Positions 35,527-43,543 of a stretch of DNA of 64,000 bases are shown here, piece after piece (within the stretch, counting starts at the first letter, position 1; the number at the start of each line of letters is the position of its first letter). The stretch is taken from NCBI RefSeq assembly GCF_001905125.1, contig NZ_LWLE01000035.1, positions 376,113 to 440,112 on the forward strand. The letters are read 5' to 3'. The position numbers and the translations under genes were made by a program. This stretch comes from Streptomyces sp. TSRI0281 (GTDB lineage Bacteria; Actinomycetota; Actinomycetes; Streptomycetales; Streptomycetaceae). The notes under the pieces were generated by a model that made no database searches, was not told the origin of the DNA, and saw only the letters and a list, made by a program, of their open reading frames with translations.

Positions 35527-36822
35527 CTAGCCGTTGCCGCCGGTGAAGAAGTTCTCCAGGCCGGGCACCGTGAGCGAGCCGCCGAACTGGCCGGCCTGCG
35601 TCACCTTCACCTTGGTGAAGAAGGCGAACGGGACGTTCAACGGCGGCGGGGTCTGCGTGTTGAAGGTGATCGGGATGAGGCCGAAGAGGTTGCCCTTCAG
35701 CTCCTCCGTGTACATCGTCACCGTGCCGTTGCGGATGGTCGACGTGGAGCCGGGCCGCGACTTCACATGGCCCGTGGTGCCGGCCACCGGACCGGTCGTC
35801 AGCTGGTGGAGGTCCTTGATGTCGATCGAGCTCGCGGTGAACTTCAGCACCTTCTTGATGCTGCCGTCCGCCTTCCGCACCTCGACGATGCCCTTGTAGT
35901 CGAGGCCGTTGAGCGTGAGCATCGACGATTCCAGGATCCACGGGTCGGTCGGGAGCAGCGGCAGGCCCTGCTCCAGGTCGGCCGCGGCGAGCGCGTCGGG
36001 GTCGGCGGTCGGGCACGGGAAGCGCGGCTTGGCGCCGTCCGGGATGTCCTCGTCCTTCTTGGGGTCGAGGCCCTTGACGTCCTCGTCGAGCTCCTCGACG
36101 TTCTTGCCCGCCCGGTCCGCCGCCTCGCGGATGGCGTCGGCGGTCTTGCCGGCCGTGCCCTTCGCCCGGTCCTCGGCCCTGCCCTCGGCCTTGTCCTTGT
36201 CGGCCGGGGCGGTGGTGGCGGAGTCCGACGGCTTCGGGGCCCCGGTGGTGGCGCTCGGGGACGGGCTCGCCGTCTCCTTGTCCGGTCCGTCGAAGAGGTC
36301 CTTGAGGGCGTCGCCGACACCGAGCGGGTCGAGCGGGTTCTTCGACTTGGTGGGCGTCGGCGTCGGGCCGGGCGTCGGGGCGGACTTCTCCTTCGCGGCG
36401 TCGCCCGCCGGGTCCTCGCCCGTCGAGGAACTGGCCGACGGCTTCGGGGTCGCGTCGTCGCCCTTGCCGGACTCCTCGCCCTTGCCCGGCTCGTCCTTGC
36501 CCGCCTCGTCCTTGGACGTGGCCGACGGGGACGGCGTCGCCTTCGGCGACTCGGACTCGCTCGGCTCGTCGGACCGGGTCACGCACGGGCCGGGAGCGAA
36601 CGGGATGTCCGCGTGGTCGTCGGCCAGCGCCAGCTTGGGAGTCAGTCCCATGCCGACGAAGACCGCCGTGGGCATCGCGGCGAGCGCGAACGCCTTCTTG
36701 CCGTTGGGCATGTGCAGCTTGGTCAGCAGCGACTTCTTGGGGGCCGCGTGGCGCGGTCCTCTTCGTTCGCGAAGGTCCTCGCCGGGGAGCGCGTTCGTCC
36801 GCTGTGCGTCGTCACCCCGCAT
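35527..36822 (-). CDS. Exported protein with low-complexity middle, DUF6230/DUF6114 neighbourhood
   Basis: The product has 431 residues. ATG 36822 overlaps the DUF6114 stop by 11 bases, and GGGAGG precedes it; this start gives a basic N-region and a hydrophobic stretch KKAFALAAMPTAVFVGMGLTP ending near LALA. Residues about 80-240 are a Ser/Pro/Lys/Glu/Thr-rich, probably disordered segment with many KSE/PSPSAT runs. The C-terminal 190 residues form a beta-rich domain (DIKDLHQLTTGPVAGTTGHV, NGTVTMYTEELKGNLFGL) ending VPGLENFFTGG. I cannot assign a function. It is last of a three-gene minus-strand unit. Confidence 0.75.
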   Translation of the reverse strand: MRGDDAQRTNALPGEDLRERRGPRHAAPKKSLLTKLHMPNGKKAFALAAMPTAVFVGMGLTPKLALADDHADIPFAPGPCVTRSDEPSESESPKATPSPSATSKDEAGKDEPGKGEESGKGDDATPKPSASSSTGEDPAGDAAKEKSAPTPGPTPTPTKSKNPLDPLGVGDALKDLFDGPDKETASPSPSATTGAPKPSDSATTAPADKDKAEGRAEDRAKGTAGKTADAIREAADRAGKNVEELDEDVKGLDPKKDEDIPDGAKPRFPCPTADPDALAAADLEQGLPLLPTDPWILESSMLTLNGLDYKGIVEVRKADGSIKKVLKFTASSIDIKDLHQLTTGPVAGTTGHVKSRPGSTSTIRNGTVTMYTEELKGNLFGLIPITFNTQTPPPLNVPFAFFTKVKVTQAGQFGGSLTVPGLENFFTGGNG

Positions 36823-37384
36823 GATGCCTCCCGCCGTCGGCCTCAACTGCCTTGTCGAACCTGACCGGTTGCTGAGGAAGGGCCGCACCGTGCAAGGCGT
36901 CCTCGGAACGCGCGCCGTGCGGCTGGTGCTCCGCGAACGCCTCGCCCGCGGGGGTGCCTCCGCCGAACGCGGCCTCGTCCTTCACCGGTTCGCCCGGGGC
37001 CCAGGAGATGGACAGCGCGCCGCCCAGCAGGGCGAGGAGGAAACCGATCAGGAAGCCGCCGATGTTGGCGACGGGGAGGGAGATCAGCGCGAGCAGGATC
37101 GCGGCGACACCGGCGAACACCCGGACGATGTGGTGGAACCACATGGTCAGACCCAGTGTCATCAGCAGGATCCCGATGATCAGGGATCCGGCGCCGGCGG
37201 TGGTGGACATCGCCAGCGTCATATTGCCGAGGTGCATATTGGCGTACGGGAAGTAGGCGATGGGTACACCGCCCACGATGGTGAACAGGCCCGCCCAGAA
37301 CGGCCGGTTACCCCGCCAGGTGCGGAATCCCCGCCGGAAGACGGTGAGGTAGTGCTCGTTCTGCCCTGTGGACTCGGGGCTCAT
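36812..37384 (-). CDS. DUF6114 four-helix membrane protein
   Basis: The 190-residue protein starts at ATG 37384. RGFRTWRGNRPFWAGLFTIVGG leads into about four hydrophobic helices (about 28-48, 60-82, 86-104 and 107-127), followed by a hydrophilic tail of about 60 residues. This is the usual DUF6114 layout, and the family occurs beside DUF6230 genes in actinobacteria. It lies 94 bases downstream of the DUF6230 gene and overlaps the next gene. The operon suggests a membrane partner for the two exported proteins, which is inference. Confidence 0.82.
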   Translation of the reverse strand: MSPESTGQNEHYLTVFRRGFRTWRGNRPFWAGLFTIVGGVPIAYFPYANMHLGNMTLAMSTTAGAGSLIIGILLMTLGLTMWFHHIVRVFAGVAAILLALISLPVANIGGFLIGFLLALLGGALSISWAPGEPVKDEAAFGGGTPAGEAFAEHQPHGARSEDALHGAALPQQPVRFDKAVEADGGRHHAG

Positions 37385-37435
37385 GGAAAACAGCTCCCTG
37401 GAACCGGTACTGCTGTGAGAAGAGAAAAGGTGGGC

Positions 37436-37465
37436 GGCCGGAGGCCCGCAGGGAGCGTTCCGGCC
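37436..37465 (-). promoter_or_regulatory. Hairpin in the DUF6230-DUF6114 gap
   Basis: GGCCGGA (37436-37442) pairs with TCCGGCC (37459-37465) across 16 bases. A second small dyad, GAGTGCT/AGCACTC (37474-37490), spans the DUF6230 stop. These could attenuate transcription or set different expression levels within the operon. Confidence 0.4.
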
Positions 37466-37478
37466 ACCCGGGCGAGTG

Positions 37479-38132
37479 CTAGAAGCACTCCTTGACGCCC
37501 TTGTGCAGCTTCAGGCTCAGGTTGCTGAGCTTGAAGGTGCCGGCCGTGGTCGCCCAGGCCGTCTGCTCCACACCGGTCAGCGTGGCCTTTTCGGCCCGCT
37601 GCGAGAAGCCGTTGGGGTTGGCCTGAGTGCCAGGCTGGATGCCTATGCTCTCCGGGTTGTTCGGGTCCTTGAGGGAGCCCGCCGCCACCCCGATGTCGAT
37701 CTTCTCGAAGTACGCGTCGGCGTCGAGCTGCGAGATGTCGAGGTACAGGTTGGTCGCCTCGACCGGCTTCTTCGGGTCCGTGCCCGCGTTCAGCTCCAGG
37801 CTGACGCTGCCGAGACCGAAGGGCAGGTTCGGCGTGACCACCGACTGACACATGTTGGTGATCGTGGCCTTGCTGAAGCCCGACACCGCGACGGGGTGCG
37901 CCGCCTGCTTGCCCTCAAGGTCCTTGCCGACCGCGACGCTGCCGTACTGGACGAAGTTCTCACCGACGAGCTTGTCCGTGCTGACCTTGAAGCTCTGGCC
38001 GGACACACTGAACGACGCGGCGAGCGCGCCCTGCGCGAGGCCGACACCCACAGCTGCGGTCGCGACGACGCTCGGGACCATGACCAGAGCGAAGCGCTTC
38101 CATCTCGTTCCACCGCGAACCTGGGAACTCAT
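37479..38132 (-). CDS. DUF6230 exported protein
   Basis: The product has 217 residues from ATG 38132, directly after a strong GAAGGAGG site. The signal sequence WKRFALVMVPSVVATAAVGVGLAQGALA ends near residue 37. The mature beta-rich domain contains FSVSGQSFKVSTDKLVGENFVQYGS, VAVSGFSKATITNMCQSVVTPNLP and a final KGVKECF, leaving two cysteines that may pair. Relatives are sometimes labelled cholesterol esterase, but I see no GxSxG nucleophile motif. It is the first gene of a three-gene unit preceded by a long non-coding region with paired TTACT/AGTAA dyads. Confidence 0.82.
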   Translation of the reverse strand: MSSQVRGGTRWKRFALVMVPSVVATAAVGVGLAQGALAASFSVSGQSFKVSTDKLVGENFVQYGSVAVGKDLEGKQAAHPVAVSGFSKATITNMCQSVVTPNLPFGLGSVSLELNAGTDPKKPVEATNLYLDISQLDADAYFEKIDIGVAAGSLKDPNNPESIGIQPGTQANPNGFSQRAEKATLTGVEQTAWATTAGTFKLSNLSLKLHKGVKECF

Positions 38133-38481
38133 AAATTTCCTCCTTCTCGGACGTACATCTCCGGACGGACATCGTGCCCGCCCCGGGATGGGAGAAGTGC
38201 TACGTCCTCGGGAAGGAGAGCGCCCGTACCGGAGGCGTACCGCATCCGATTCACCGGCGTTCACCCCCGAGCGACAACCACTGGCCGCGCGTTCTGCGCG
38301 ACCGGTCGGACAGGCCCTGCCGGTCAGCAGGAACCCCCCTGTCCGCGACCGGCGCCACTGCCGCCGGCCCACTCGGTGGGGACCCAACAGGCCCTCCGGC
38401 ACCGGCTGGAGACCGGGCCGGCGGTATGGGACCGAGCGTGGCCGATCGTGGTGCATTCGCGGCCGGGGCACAAGGGGGTTC

Positions 38482-38497
38482 GTTACTCGCTAGTAAC
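38482..38497. promoter_or_regulatory. Dyad GTTACTCGCTAGTAAC
   Basis: Perfect 6-bp arms GTTACT/AGTAAC are separated by CGCT, 350 bases upstream of the DUF6230 start. It shares its arm sequence with the dyad at 38613. Confidence 0.5.
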
Positions 38498-38612
38498 GGC
38501 CCGATAACCGGGCCGCGACGCGGGGCCATCGCCCGGCCACACTGGGTGGCACGAAAGGGGCAGCGGAATGGGAGGAATCAGGGACCGACCCGGACAGAAC
38601 GCTGAGCGCGAT

Positions 38613-38625
38613 TTACTGCGAGTAA
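38613..38625. promoter_or_regulatory. Dyad TTACTGCGAGTAA
   Basis: Perfect TTACT/AGTAA arms are separated by GCG, about 63 bases from the thioredoxin-gene terminator. It is the second occurrence of the same arms in this region, so a common regulator is likely. Confidence 0.5.
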
Positions 38626-38687
38626 CAGCTCGCGCTTTTATCAAGATTTGGTAAAGCACAGGTGTCTCTTATCGTCCGGACGCGAAA

Positions 38688-38720
38688 ACGGCCGCGACAC
38701 CCGGGGGGTATCGCGGCCGT
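38688..38720 (-). terminator. Terminator after the thioredoxin-TPR gene
   Basis: ACGGCCGCGA (38688-38697) pairs with TCGCGGCCGT (38711-38720). On the minus strand the stem is followed by TTTTCGCG, so it is close to a classical intrinsic terminator, 10 bases past the stop. Confidence 0.78.
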
Positions 38721-38729
38721 GTTGTCACA

Positions 38730-39701
38730 TCAGAACAAGACTCGCGCCAGCGCGGTCCGGGCGGCGCTGACGCGCGGGTCCTCCGGGCCGATCACCTCGA
38801 AGAGCTCCAGCAGTCGCACCCGCGCCGCGTCCCGGTCGTCACCGAAATTCCGGCGGACCGCTTCGACGAGCCGCCCGAAGGCGTCCTCGACATGGCCGCC
38901 GACCAGATCCAGGTCCGCCGCGGCGATCTGGGCCGCCACATCGGCCGGGTCCTCGGCGGCGTCCTTGCGCACCTGCTGCGGGTCCATGTCCTGGACGCGC
39001 GCCAGCAGTTCGGCCTGCGCGAGGCCGAGCTTGGCCTCCGGATTGCCCGGGTCGTCGACGAGCACGTTCTTGTACGCCTGGACCGCGCCGCCGAAGTCAT
39101 TGGCGTCCAGCGCCTGCGCGGCCGCCTCCAGCAGTGCGTCGTACGGCCCGGCGGGCACCTCGGCCGGGGCGGCGCTCTCGGCGTCGGCGTCCGGGTCGAC
39201 GACGATGCCGGTGAGACCGAACCGCTCCTCGCCGACCTGGATCAGCTGGTCCAGGGTCTCGCGGATCTGGGCCTCGGGGGCCGCGCCCTGGAAGAGCGGC
39301 AGGGCCTGACCGGCGACCACGGCGAAGACCGCGGGAATGCCCTGGATGCCGAACTGCTGCATCAGCATCTGGTTGGCGTCGACATCGACCTTGGCCAGCA
39401 GGAAGCGGCCGTTGTACTCGACGGCCAGACGCTCCAGGAGCGGCCCCAGCTGCTTGCACGGCTCGCACCACTCGGCCCAGAAGTCGATGACGACGGGTAC
39501 CTCGGCGGAGCGCTGGAGGACATCGCGCTCGAAGCCTGCTTCGTCGACGTCGATCACCAGGGCGGCGGGTGCCACGGCACCGGTGCCCCCCTTGCGGGCG
39601 GCCTCCGCGCGGGCCTGCTCCGCCTTCACCTTGGCCTCGCCGGCCGCCTTGACGGCGGCGAGGTCGACGACGCCGCTCATGGACATGTTCCTAGGCTGCA
39701 T
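38730..39701 (-). CDS. Thioredoxin-TPR protein (CnoX/YbbN-like)
   Basis: The 323-residue cytoplasmic protein begins at ATG 39701 (MQPRNMSMSGVVDLAAVK) after GGGGGAGGA. An Ala/Lys-rich N-terminal helix is followed by a thioredoxin domain (about 40-150) with WAEWCEPCKQL, so both redox cysteines are kept, and IPAVFAVVAGQ as the cis-Pro loop. The C-terminal half (about 185-323) carries TPR-like helices (ALDANDFGGAVQAYKNVLVDDPGNPEAKLGLAQAELL). The family includes the chaperone-redoxin CnoX. The gene is divergent from a TetR gene with a dyad between them. Confidence 0.88.
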   Translation of the reverse strand: MQPRNMSMSGVVDLAAVKAAGEAKVKAEQARAEAARKGGTGAVAPAALVIDVDEAGFERDVLQRSAEVPVVIDFWAEWCEPCKQLGPLLERLAVEYNGRFLLAKVDVDANQMLMQQFGIQGIPAVFAVVAGQALPLFQGAAPEAQIRETLDQLIQVGEERFGLTGIVVDPDADAESAAPAEVPAGPYDALLEAAAQALDANDFGGAVQAYKNVLVDDPGNPEAKLGLAQAELLARVQDMDPQQVRKDAAEDPADVAAQIAAADLDLVGGHVEDAFGRLVEAVRRNFGDDRDAARVRLLELFEVIGPEDPRVSAARTALARVLF

Positions 39702-39809
39702 ACGTACATCCTCCCCCCTGAGCACACCGTTCCGGAAAGCGATACGAGAACCGGTCCGGTCCGCCGCCCCTGCCGGAGTGCGGGGCGGACGGGCGAACAC
39801 GGTGCTGGA

Positions 39810-39851
39810 GCCCCTGAAAGACCCCGGTGGGCCCCTGAAAGACCCGGTTCG
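39810..39851 (+). repeat. Two 21-base tandem repeats
   Basis: GCCCCTGAAAGACCC occurs at 39810 and again at 39831, followed by CGGT-like bases in each. The exact 21-base period, two helical turns, may be a chance duplication or a pair of protein-binding sites. Confidence 0.6.
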
Positions 39852-39921
39852 GCGGCGGGTCCCCACCCGGCGCCTGTGGCTGTCGCTCGTTCGTGGCGAG
39901 GGGAAGGCAGGGCTGCCTTCC

Positions 39922-39944
39922 TTACGCTACGACCCGTAGCGTAA
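39922..39944. promoter_or_regulatory. TetR-type operator TTACGCTACG-ACC-CGTAGCGTAA
   Basis: Perfect 10-bp arms with a 3-base spacer lie 94 bases upstream of the tetR start. The length and symmetry are typical of TetR operators. The adjacent regulator is the natural candidate for binding, with autoregulation and possible control of the divergent thioredoxin-TPR gene. Confidence 0.65.
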
Positions 39945-40038
39945 CTGTCAGGTGGCCCTCTCGAACAGGAGTCCCCGGTGATCTGTCTCACGGGGACCGG
40001 GCCCGACCGGTTTCCCTACTCACCGGTATGGTCACCGC

Positions 40039-40668
40039 ATGCTGAGCCACAGCGACCCCAAACCCTCCCGAACAGGACGTCCGCGCAGTACCGCGGCAGA
40101 TGCCGCGATCCTCGAAGCGACCCGCGCGTCCCTGGTCGACCTCGGCTGGTCGAAGCTGACGATGGGTGATGTGGCGACCCGTGCGGGCGTCGCGAAGACG
40201 ACCCTCTACCGACGCTGGGCGGGCAAGAACGAACTGGTCGTGGACGCGGTGGCGGTCCTCTTCGACGAGCTGGAACTCCCCGACCGGGGCAGCCTCTCGG
40301 CCGATGTGCAGGGCGTGGTGCTCCAGTTCGCGGCGCTGCTGGAGCGGCCGGAGACCAGGACCGCGCTGATGGCGGTGGTCGCCGAGTCCACCCGGGACGA
40401 CCTGCTGCGCGAGCGCATCAGATCGGCGATCGTGGACCGGCAGAAGCGGCTCGTGATCCTCGGGCGGGAACGGGCCCAGGCCCGCGGCGAGTTGTCGTAC
40501 GAGGACGACGCCGCCTCGGCCGCCCGCAACGCGGACCTGATCTTCGATGTGATCGCCGGTGCCGTCGTGCACCGGACCCTGGTGAGCGCCGAACCGGTGG
40601 ACGCCGAATGGGCGTGCAGCTTCACCTCGCTCCTGCTGCTGGGGCTGGCCGGCGCTCAGACCTGGTAG
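40039..40668 (+). CDS. TetR-family transcriptional regulator
   Basis: The 209-residue protein has an N-terminal HTH (about 14-62) with AILEATRASLVDLGWSKLTMGDVATRAGVAKTTLYRRWAGKNELV, a canonical TetR recognition helix. A helical C-terminal ligand domain (DVQGVVLQFAALLERPETR) resembles the TetR_C type found in regulators with LYRRW. It is divergent from the thioredoxin-TPR gene and overlaps the convergent SDR gene by 13 bases at the 3' ends. The ligand is unknown. Confidence 0.9.
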   Translation: MLSHSDPKPSRTGRPRSTAADAAILEATRASLVDLGWSKLTMGDVATRAGVAKTTLYRRWAGKNELVVDAVAVLFDELELPDRGSLSADVQGVVLQFAALLERPETRTALMAVVAESTRDDLLRERIRSAIVDRQKRLVILGRERAQARGELSYEDDAASAARNADLIFDVIAGAVVHRTLVSAEPVDAEWACSFTSLLLLGLAGAQTW

Positions 40669-41654
40669 CGGCCCGGGGCGAACAGCCGGAGGTTCTCCGC
40701 GACCCACGCGGAGGTCCGCTCCAGCCCGTCCGTCAGGGACACCTCCGGCCGCCAGCCCGCCCATTCACGGGCCCGCGTGTTGTCGGACAGCAGCCGGAGC
40801 ACCTCACTGCCCGAGGGCCGCAGCCGCGCCGGGTCCACGACCACCCCCGCGTCCCGGCCGGACGCGGCGATCAGTGCCGCCGCCAGATCCCCGATGGAGA
40901 TCTCCTGCCCGGTACCGAGGTTGACGCTCTCGCCGAGCGCCCGGTCGCAGTCCGCCAGCGCCAGGAATCCGGCCGCGGTGTCCGTGACGTAGGTGAAGTC
41001 ACGGGTGGGGGCGAGCGAGCCGAGCCGGATCTCCCGTGCCCCCGCGTGCAGTTGGGCCAGGATCGTGGGGATCACGGCGCGGGCGGACTGCCGCGGGCCG
41101 TAGGTGTTGAACGGCCGCACCACCGTCACCGGCAGTTCGAAGGCGTGCCAGTGCGACAGCGCCATCATGTCGGCGCCGATCTTCGACGCGGAGTACGGGG
41201 ACTGCGGCTGGAGCGGGTGGCTCTCGCTGATCGGAGCGGTGAGCGCACTCCCGTACACCTCGCTGGTGGAGGTGTGCAGCAGCCTGCGGACGGAGTGGCG
41301 GCGGCAGGCCTCCGCGACGTTCTCCGTGCCGACGACGTTCGTGCGGACGTACGCGCCCGGCGCGTCGTAGCTGTAGGGGATGCCGATGAGCGCGGCGAGG
41401 TGGAAGACGGTGTCGCAGCCCGCGACCGCGTCCATCACCCGGCCCGCGTCGCCGACGTCCCCGGCGATCATCTCGACGGGGCTGTGCGGGTCGTCGAGGT
41501 AGCGGGCGAGGTGGCCCTTCTCGGCGTACGGCTTGTAGTGGACCATCGCGCGCACCCGGGCGCCGCGCTCGACGAGCAGGTCCACGAGGGTCGAGCCGAT
41601 AAATCCCTCGGCGCCGGTGACAAGGACGGTGCGGCCGTTCCAGTCGATGCTCAT
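40656..41654 (-). CDS. NAD-dependent epimerase/dehydratase (extended SDR)
   Basis: The 332-residue enzyme has VLVTGAEGFIGSTLVDLL (TGxxGxxG), STSEVYG and YSASKIGAD (catalytic Tyr and Lys), and RPFNTYGPRQSARAVIP. It acts on a nucleotide sugar, most like dTDP-glucose or GDP-mannose 4,6-dehydratases and LegB-type enzymes, though the product is not predictable. ATG 41654 follows AAAGGAAG. It lies 19 bases downstream of the MurG-like gene on the same strand, so the two probably belong to one glycan pathway. Confidence 0.9.
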   Translation of the reverse strand: MSIDWNGRTVLVTGAEGFIGSTLVDLLVERGARVRAMVHYKPYAEKGHLARYLDDPHSPVEMIAGDVGDAGRVMDAVAGCDTVFHLAALIGIPYSYDAPGAYVRTNVVGTENVAEACRRHSVRRLLHTSTSEVYGSALTAPISESHPLQPQSPYSASKIGADMMALSHWHAFELPVTVVRPFNTYGPRQSARAVIPTILAQLHAGAREIRLGSLAPTRDFTYVTDTAAGFLALADCDRALGESVNLGTGQEISIGDLAAALIAASGRDAGVVVDPARLRPSGSEVLRLLSDNTRAREWAGWRPEVSLTDGLERTSAWVAENLRLFAPGRYQV

Positions 41655-41673
41655 GAGGTGAACTTCCTTTCGG

Positions 41674-42801
41674 TTACGGGGTGGTGGCGAGGCGGATGAC
41701 CTTGGCGGCGAGCAGGTCCGCCGCCCGGCCGTGGTTGCCGGGACCGGCGGCGCGGCCCATCACGGCGAGCCGGGCCGGGTCCGCGAGGAGCGGGCCGACG
41801 AGCGTGGCCAGCCGCTCGGCGGTGGTCTCGCCGTCGGGCAGCAGATGGGCGGCGCCCGCGTCGGACAGCACCCGGGCGTTGTGGGTCTGGTGGTCGCCGG
41901 GGGCGTGCGGGTACGGCACGAGGACGGCCGGTACCCCGGTGGTGGCGAGTTCCGCGACGGTCGCCGAACCGGCCCGGCACACCACCAGATCGGCCACCGC
42001 GTAGGCCAGGTCCATCCGGTCGAGATACGGCACGGCCTGCGCGACCCGGTCCGCGCCCGCGTCGGCGAGCAGCTGCCGGGTCCCGGCCAGCGCCGCCGGG
42101 CCCGTCTTGATCAGCAGGTGCACATCGGTACGGTCCCGCCAGGCGGCGGCCAGGCCGGTCGCGGCCGCGGTGAGGCGGGCCGCGCCCAGACTGCCCCCGT
42201 TGAAGAGCACGACCCGGGCGCCGTCGGGTATCGCGAAGGCGGCGCGCGCCTCGGCGCGCAGGGCACCGCGGTCCAGGGCGGCCAGCGTCGCGGCGACCGG
42301 CATACCGACGGTTTCGGCGTCCTGGCCGCCCGTCAGGTGCGCGCGGCTGCCGTCGAAGGCGACCGTGACGTGCGGGGTGAGCCGGGCGGCGAACTGATTG
42401 GCCCGGCCCGGTACCGCGTTGGACTCATGGATCACGCTCGGCAGCCCGGCCATCCGGGCCCCGAGGATGACCGGTGCGCTCGGGTAGCCGCCCATGCCCA
42501 CCGCGACCCGGGCGCCCTGTGTGCGCAGGATGGACCGGCACTGGGCGCCGGACCTGACGAGCGCGGCGGGGAGCAGGAAGCGCCTGGCCCCCAGAGCCGG
42601 GTCGAAGGGGATCATGTCGACGGTGTGCAGCCGGTATCCGGCGGCCGGGATCAGCGTGGTCTCCAGCCCGCGTTCGGTGCCGACGAAGGAGATGACCGCG
42701 TCCGGATCGGCCCGGCGCAGGGCCTCGGCGAGGGCGAGCCCCGGATAGATGTGGCCGCCGGTGCCGCCCGCACCGATCACGACGGAGAGTGGTGTGCTCA
42801 T
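41674..42801 (-). CDS. MurG-like UDP-GlcNAc glycosyltransferase (paralogue)
   Basis: The 375-residue GT28 enzyme has the MurG signatures GAGGTGGHIYPGLALAEAL, GMGGYPSAP, VIHESNAVPGRANQ and FNGGSLGAA, plus CRAGSATVAELATTGVPAVLVPYPHAPGDHQTHNA in the UDP-binding domain. The normal murG lies in the division/cell-wall cluster. Here no mur or fts genes are near, so this is a second copy with a specialised role, for example envelope stress, resistance or a secondary glycan (inference). It is paired with the SDR gene and divergent from a two-component system only 64 bases away. Confidence 0.88.
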   Translation of the reverse strand: MSTPLSVVIGAGGTGGHIYPGLALAEALRRADPDAVISFVGTERGLETTLIPAAGYRLHTVDMIPFDPALGARRFLLPAALVRSGAQCRSILRTQGARVAVGMGGYPSAPVILGARMAGLPSVIHESNAVPGRANQFAARLTPHVTVAFDGSRAHLTGGQDAETVGMPVAATLAALDRGALRAEARAAFAIPDGARVVLFNGGSLGAARLTAAATGLAAAWRDRTDVHLLIKTGPAALAGTRQLLADAGADRVAQAVPYLDRMDLAYAVADLVVCRAGSATVAELATTGVPAVLVPYPHAPGDHQTHNARVLSDAGAAHLLPDGETTAERLATLVGPLLADPARLAVMGRAAGPGNHGRAADLLAAKVIRLATTP

Positions 42802-42825
42802 GGCCGCCACACTCACGAAGCGGCA

Positions 42826-42841
42826 TAAGAAGGTTCTAAGA
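42826..42841 (+). promoter_or_regulatory. TAAGA direct repeats, 11-base period
   Basis: TAAGA at 42826-42830 and again at 42837-42841 are 11 bases apart, the usual half-site spacing for OmpR-type regulators. The second copy is 24 bases before the regulator start, in the gap shared with the MurG-like gene. An AGAAGGTTCT dyad overlaps it. Confidence 0.4.
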
Positions 42842-42865
42842 GTCCCCTTTGGCAGGCTTCGGGGT

Positions 42866-43543
42866 ATGACCAAGATCCTGGTGGCCGACGACGAGCCGGA
42901 AGTGCGGGCCGCCGTCGAGGACGGACTGACCATCGAGGGGTACGAGGTACGGGGCGTCGGCGACGGCCTCGCCGCGCTCTCCGCCGTCGCTTCGTGGCAG
43001 CCCGACGCACTCGTCCTGGATGTGATGATGCCGGTCCTGGACGGTCTCGGGGTCTGCCGCAGGCTGCGTGCGCTGGACGACCGGACCCCCGTCCTGGTCC
43101 TCACCGCGCTGGGCTCGGTCAGCGAACGCGTCGACGGTCTGGACGCGGGCGCCGACGACTATCTGGTGAAGCCGTTCGCGCTGGACGAACTGGTGGCCCG
43201 GGTCAGGGCACTGCTGCGGCGGGCCGCCCCGGCACCACTGGAGCACGACCTGTCCTTCGCGGACCTGACGCTGGACCCGGTGACCCGCACGGGCCGGCGG
43301 GCGGGCCGTCCGCTGGAGTTCAGCCGCACGGAGTCCGCCCTGCTGGAGCTGCTGGTGCGCCATCCGGGGCAGGTGCTCCCGCGCGAGGTGATCCTCGAAC
43401 GGGTCTGGGGTCAGGACTTCGGCCCGGACTCCAACTCGCTCGCGGTGTACGTGGGGTATCTGCGCCGCAAGCTGGAGGCGGGCGGCGAACCGAGGCTCGT
43501 CCACACGGTGCACGGGGTCGGCTACCGGCTGGACGTGGCATGA
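42866..43543 (+). CDS. OmpR/MprA-type response regulator
   Basis: The 225-residue protein has the receiver domain MTKILVADDEPEVR, phospho-acceptor Asp in LVLDVMMPVLDG (about 52), the Thr of VLTALGS and Lys in YLVKPF. The winged-helix output domain (about 125-225) ends in RKLEAGGEPRLVHTVHGVGYRLDVA. The stop overlaps the kinase start (ATGA). Its gap with the divergent MurG-like gene is short, so control of the MurG-SDR pair is likely. Confidence 0.94.
   Translation: MTKILVADDEPEVRAAVEDGLTIEGYEVRGVGDGLAALSAVASWQPDALVLDVMMPVLDGLGVCRRLRALDDRTPVLVLTALGSVSERVDGLDAGADDYLVKPFALDELVARVRALLRRAAPAPLEHDLSFADLTLDPVTRTGRRAGRPLEFSRTESALLELLVRHPGQVLPREVILERVWGQDFGPDSNSLAVYVGYLRRKLEAGGEPRLVHTVHGVGYRLDVA

Larger units (their letters stand above)
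38133..38687. other. Long leader/promoter region of the DUF6230 unit
   Basis: About 550 bases lack any credible gene: the open frames on both strands have no ribosome binding site or recognisable product. The part nearest the thioredoxin-TPR gene is AT-richer (ATTTACTGCGAGTAAC, TTTTATCAAGATTTGG). Two dyads with TTACT/AGTAA arms are listed separately. It may also hold an unannotated small RNA or peptide, which I cannot show. Confidence 0.5.
39702..40038. other. Divergent thioredoxin-TPR/TetR intergenic region
   Basis: 337 bases carry no credible gene. They contain a 21-base tandem repeat (39810-39851) and a long TetR-type dyad (39922-39944). Confidence 0.6.

Noticed and set aside
37479..38132. 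Cholesterol esterase
   Set aside because: Such a label is sometimes given to DUF6230 proteins, but there is no GxSxG or Asp-His pattern, and the domain is beta-rich with two cysteines.
38174..38605. Possible 143-codon gene in the DUF6230 leader
   Set aside because: No ribosome binding site, biased composition from high GC, and no recognisable protein pattern.
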